From Thiobacillus sp. (GTDB lineage Bacteria > Pseudomonadota > Gammaproteobacteria > Burkholderiales > Thiobacillaceae): DNA of 32,571 nt. Positions 31,559-32,571 of this stretch are shown here, in pieces; within the stretch, counting starts at the first letter, position 1, and every line of letters begins with the position of its first letter. The stretch lies in NCBI GenBank assembly GCA_013335435.1, contig JAAXVP010000005.1:1-32571 (forward strand). The letters run 5' to 3'. The notes beneath the pieces were generated by a model that was given only the letters and a program-made list of their open reading frames with translations, searched no databases and was not told the DNA's origin. Both the position numbers and the translations under genes were made by a program.

Positions 31559-32407
31559 ATGCTTCAACTATCGCCCCGCAACCGGAACCTGATCGTCCTG
31601 CTCGCCGCCCTCGTCGTCGGCGGCCTGGCCGCGTTCGCCGCCCAGCGTTTCCTGCGCGGCAAGGTCGAAGAGATCGAGGCGCGGGAAAAGAACCAGGCCA
31701 CCGTCAGGCTGGTGGTGGCCAAGGAAAACCTGGAGAAGGGCACCCGGCTCGGCACCGCCAACCTGGCGATCCGGCCCGTGCCGCGGGAATGGGCGCATTC
31801 CGGTGCCATCACCCCGGAGCAGTTCGGGCGCGCCGATGGCGCCGTCCTCGCCTACCCGGCCCAAGCCGGCGAACCGGTACTCTGGGCACAGCTGGAAGGC
31901 CAGCGCGCCCCCAGTCTTGCCGCGCAACTGGCGCCCGGCCGGCGTGCCGTGACCGTACCCGTCGACGAGATCAGCTCGGTGTCCGGCATGGTCGAGCCGG
32001 GAGACCTGATCGACATCGTGGTGTCGGTGCGCAAGGCCAGCCATGCCTACACCTTCAATCTGCTGCAAGGCATCCGGGTGCTCGCCACCGGCCAACAGAC
32101 CGCCCTCATGCGCACCGAATCGGGAGAGCGGGAGGAGACCTTCTCCACCATCACCCTCGACACCACGCCGGAGGATGCCAAGCGGGTCATCGCCGCCCGC
32201 GAGATCGGCAAGGTGACCGCGCTCCTGCGCGCGCCCGGCGACCGGAACCGGGTATCCGGGGCGCGTTCCGAGGCGCAAGGGCTGCTCGGCCTGGCCGACC
32301 CCGTGTCGAGCCGGGTGCCGGTGATCTACGGCGGCGGCCCCATCGGCGAAGTGAGGCGCCTGGGCGCGCGGCCCGACGAGGCGGAGGGGCCGGGCGGCGG
32401 CCTCTGA
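31559..32407 (+). CDS. cpaB: Flp pilus assembly protein CpaB/RcpC
   Basis: The 282-residue protein has an N-terminal membrane helix (about residues 11-28, LIVLLAALVVGGLAAFA), then an SAF domain (about 47-115; VRLVVAKENLEKGTRL, AGEPVLWAQL) and a C-terminal domain with VDEISSVSGMVEPGDLIDIV, the CpaB/RcpC signature. CpaB is periplasmic and supports the Tad secretin. The ATG at 31559 has AGGA about eight bases upstream. A Pro/Gly/Glu-rich tail ends the protein. The next gene begins 42 bases later. Confidence 0.92.
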   Translation: MLQLSPRNRNLIVLLAALVVGGLAAFAAQRFLRGKVEEIEAREKNQATVRLVVAKENLEKGTRLGTANLAIRPVPREWAHSGAITPEQFGRADGAVLAYPAQAGEPVLWAQLEGQRAPSLAAQLAPGRRAVTVPVDEISSVSGMVEPGDLIDIVVSVRKASHAYTFNLLQGIRVLATGQQTALMRTESGEREETFSTITLDTTPEDAKRVIAAREIGKVTALLRAPGDRNRVSGARSEAQGLLGLADPVSSRVPVIYGGGPIGEVRRLGARPDEAEGPGGGL

Positions 32408-32449
32408 AGGGCAATTTTGGAAATAACGACAAAACGGGAAGGATAGATC

Positions 32450-32571
32450 GTGCTTTCGAGACTGAAACCCGGGCTGGCATGCCTGCTGTTCCTCGTCTGC
32501 GGCGCCGGCCATGGCGGCGACACCGCCACACTGGCGGAGCCGGCCATGGCACTGGAGGCGGGCACTGCCAC
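32450..32571 (+). CDS. Probable Tad secretin (CpaC/RcpA), N-terminal fragment
   Basis: A frame opens with GTG at 32450, preceded by GGGAAGG about eight bases upstream, and is open to the window edge (40 residues). It starts with a signal peptide (MLSRLKPGLACLLFLVCGAG). The visible part is too short to show a secretin domain. The CpaC/RcpA assignment rests only on its position directly after cpaB, the usual order in Tad loci. Confidence 0.6.
   Translation, partial: MLSRLKPGLACLLFLVCGAGHGGDTATLAEPAMALEAGTA

Overview
The window is high-G+C DNA with tightly packed genes, many joined by 4-base ATGA stop/start overlaps. Gene content (class II ribonucleotide reductase, a Yfa/Mag alpha-2-macroglobulin operon, a Tad pilus locus headed by a LuxR/EpsA-like regulator) suggests a proteobacterium, most likely a betaproteobacterium. 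That assignment is inference; no rRNA or other taxonomic marker is present. I saw no tRNA, rRNA, CRISPR array or complete insertion sequence.

Layout. (1) 1-2240, minus strand: the N-terminal part of a secreted Met-rich protein, a solitary MNT-type nucleotidyltransferase, and a lower-G+C cassette of RelE-like toxin, XRE antitoxin and a DUF6941 protein. (2) 2239-7112, minus: nrdJ, a B12-dependent ribonucleotide reductase interrupted by a 377-residue intein with a LAGLIDADG endonuclease, inserted directly before the NPC-motif cysteine. Two NrdR-box-like sites with canonical spacing lie upstream, followed by exonuclease III. (3) 7450-15884, minus: an apparent ten-gene operon transcribed as SPFH/SHOCT protein, two DUF4178 zinc-ribbon proteins, a 50-residue protein, DUF350 protein, membrane-fused aminopropyltransferase, small membrane protein, Tat-type flavin amine oxidase, polytopic His-containing membrane protein, and pyruvoyl AdoMet decarboxylase. 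It looks like a membrane-associated polyamine module. (4) 16252-25511, minus: yfaA-yfaT-yfaS-yfaQ-yfaP, an alpha-2-macroglobulin operon with several peptidoglycan-enzyme-like proteins. (5) 25512-26453: a long non-coding stretch with nested inverted repeats. (6) 26454-32571, plus: a LuxR-type regulator, then the start of a Tad/Flp pilus operon (Flp-like pilin, TadG-like, TadE, a small pilin-like protein, two exported unknowns, CpaB) running off the right edge in a probable secretin.

How the genes work together. Regions 3 and 4 are both envelope systems. Region 3 pairs decarboxylated-AdoMet production and aminopropyl transfer with an apparently exported flavin oxidase and SPFH/DUF350/DUF4178 membrane proteins, so a polyamine made or modified at the membrane is the simplest reading. 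Region 4 combines an exported protease-trap-like protein that keeps a CxEQ thioester motif with an NlpC/P60-like protein and a protein holding PBP-like, SpoIID-like and HExxH segments, which suggests peptidoglycan surveillance or repair. The component families of region 3 are known, but I cannot name a characterised function for the assembled module; it is the best candidate here for an undescribed system.
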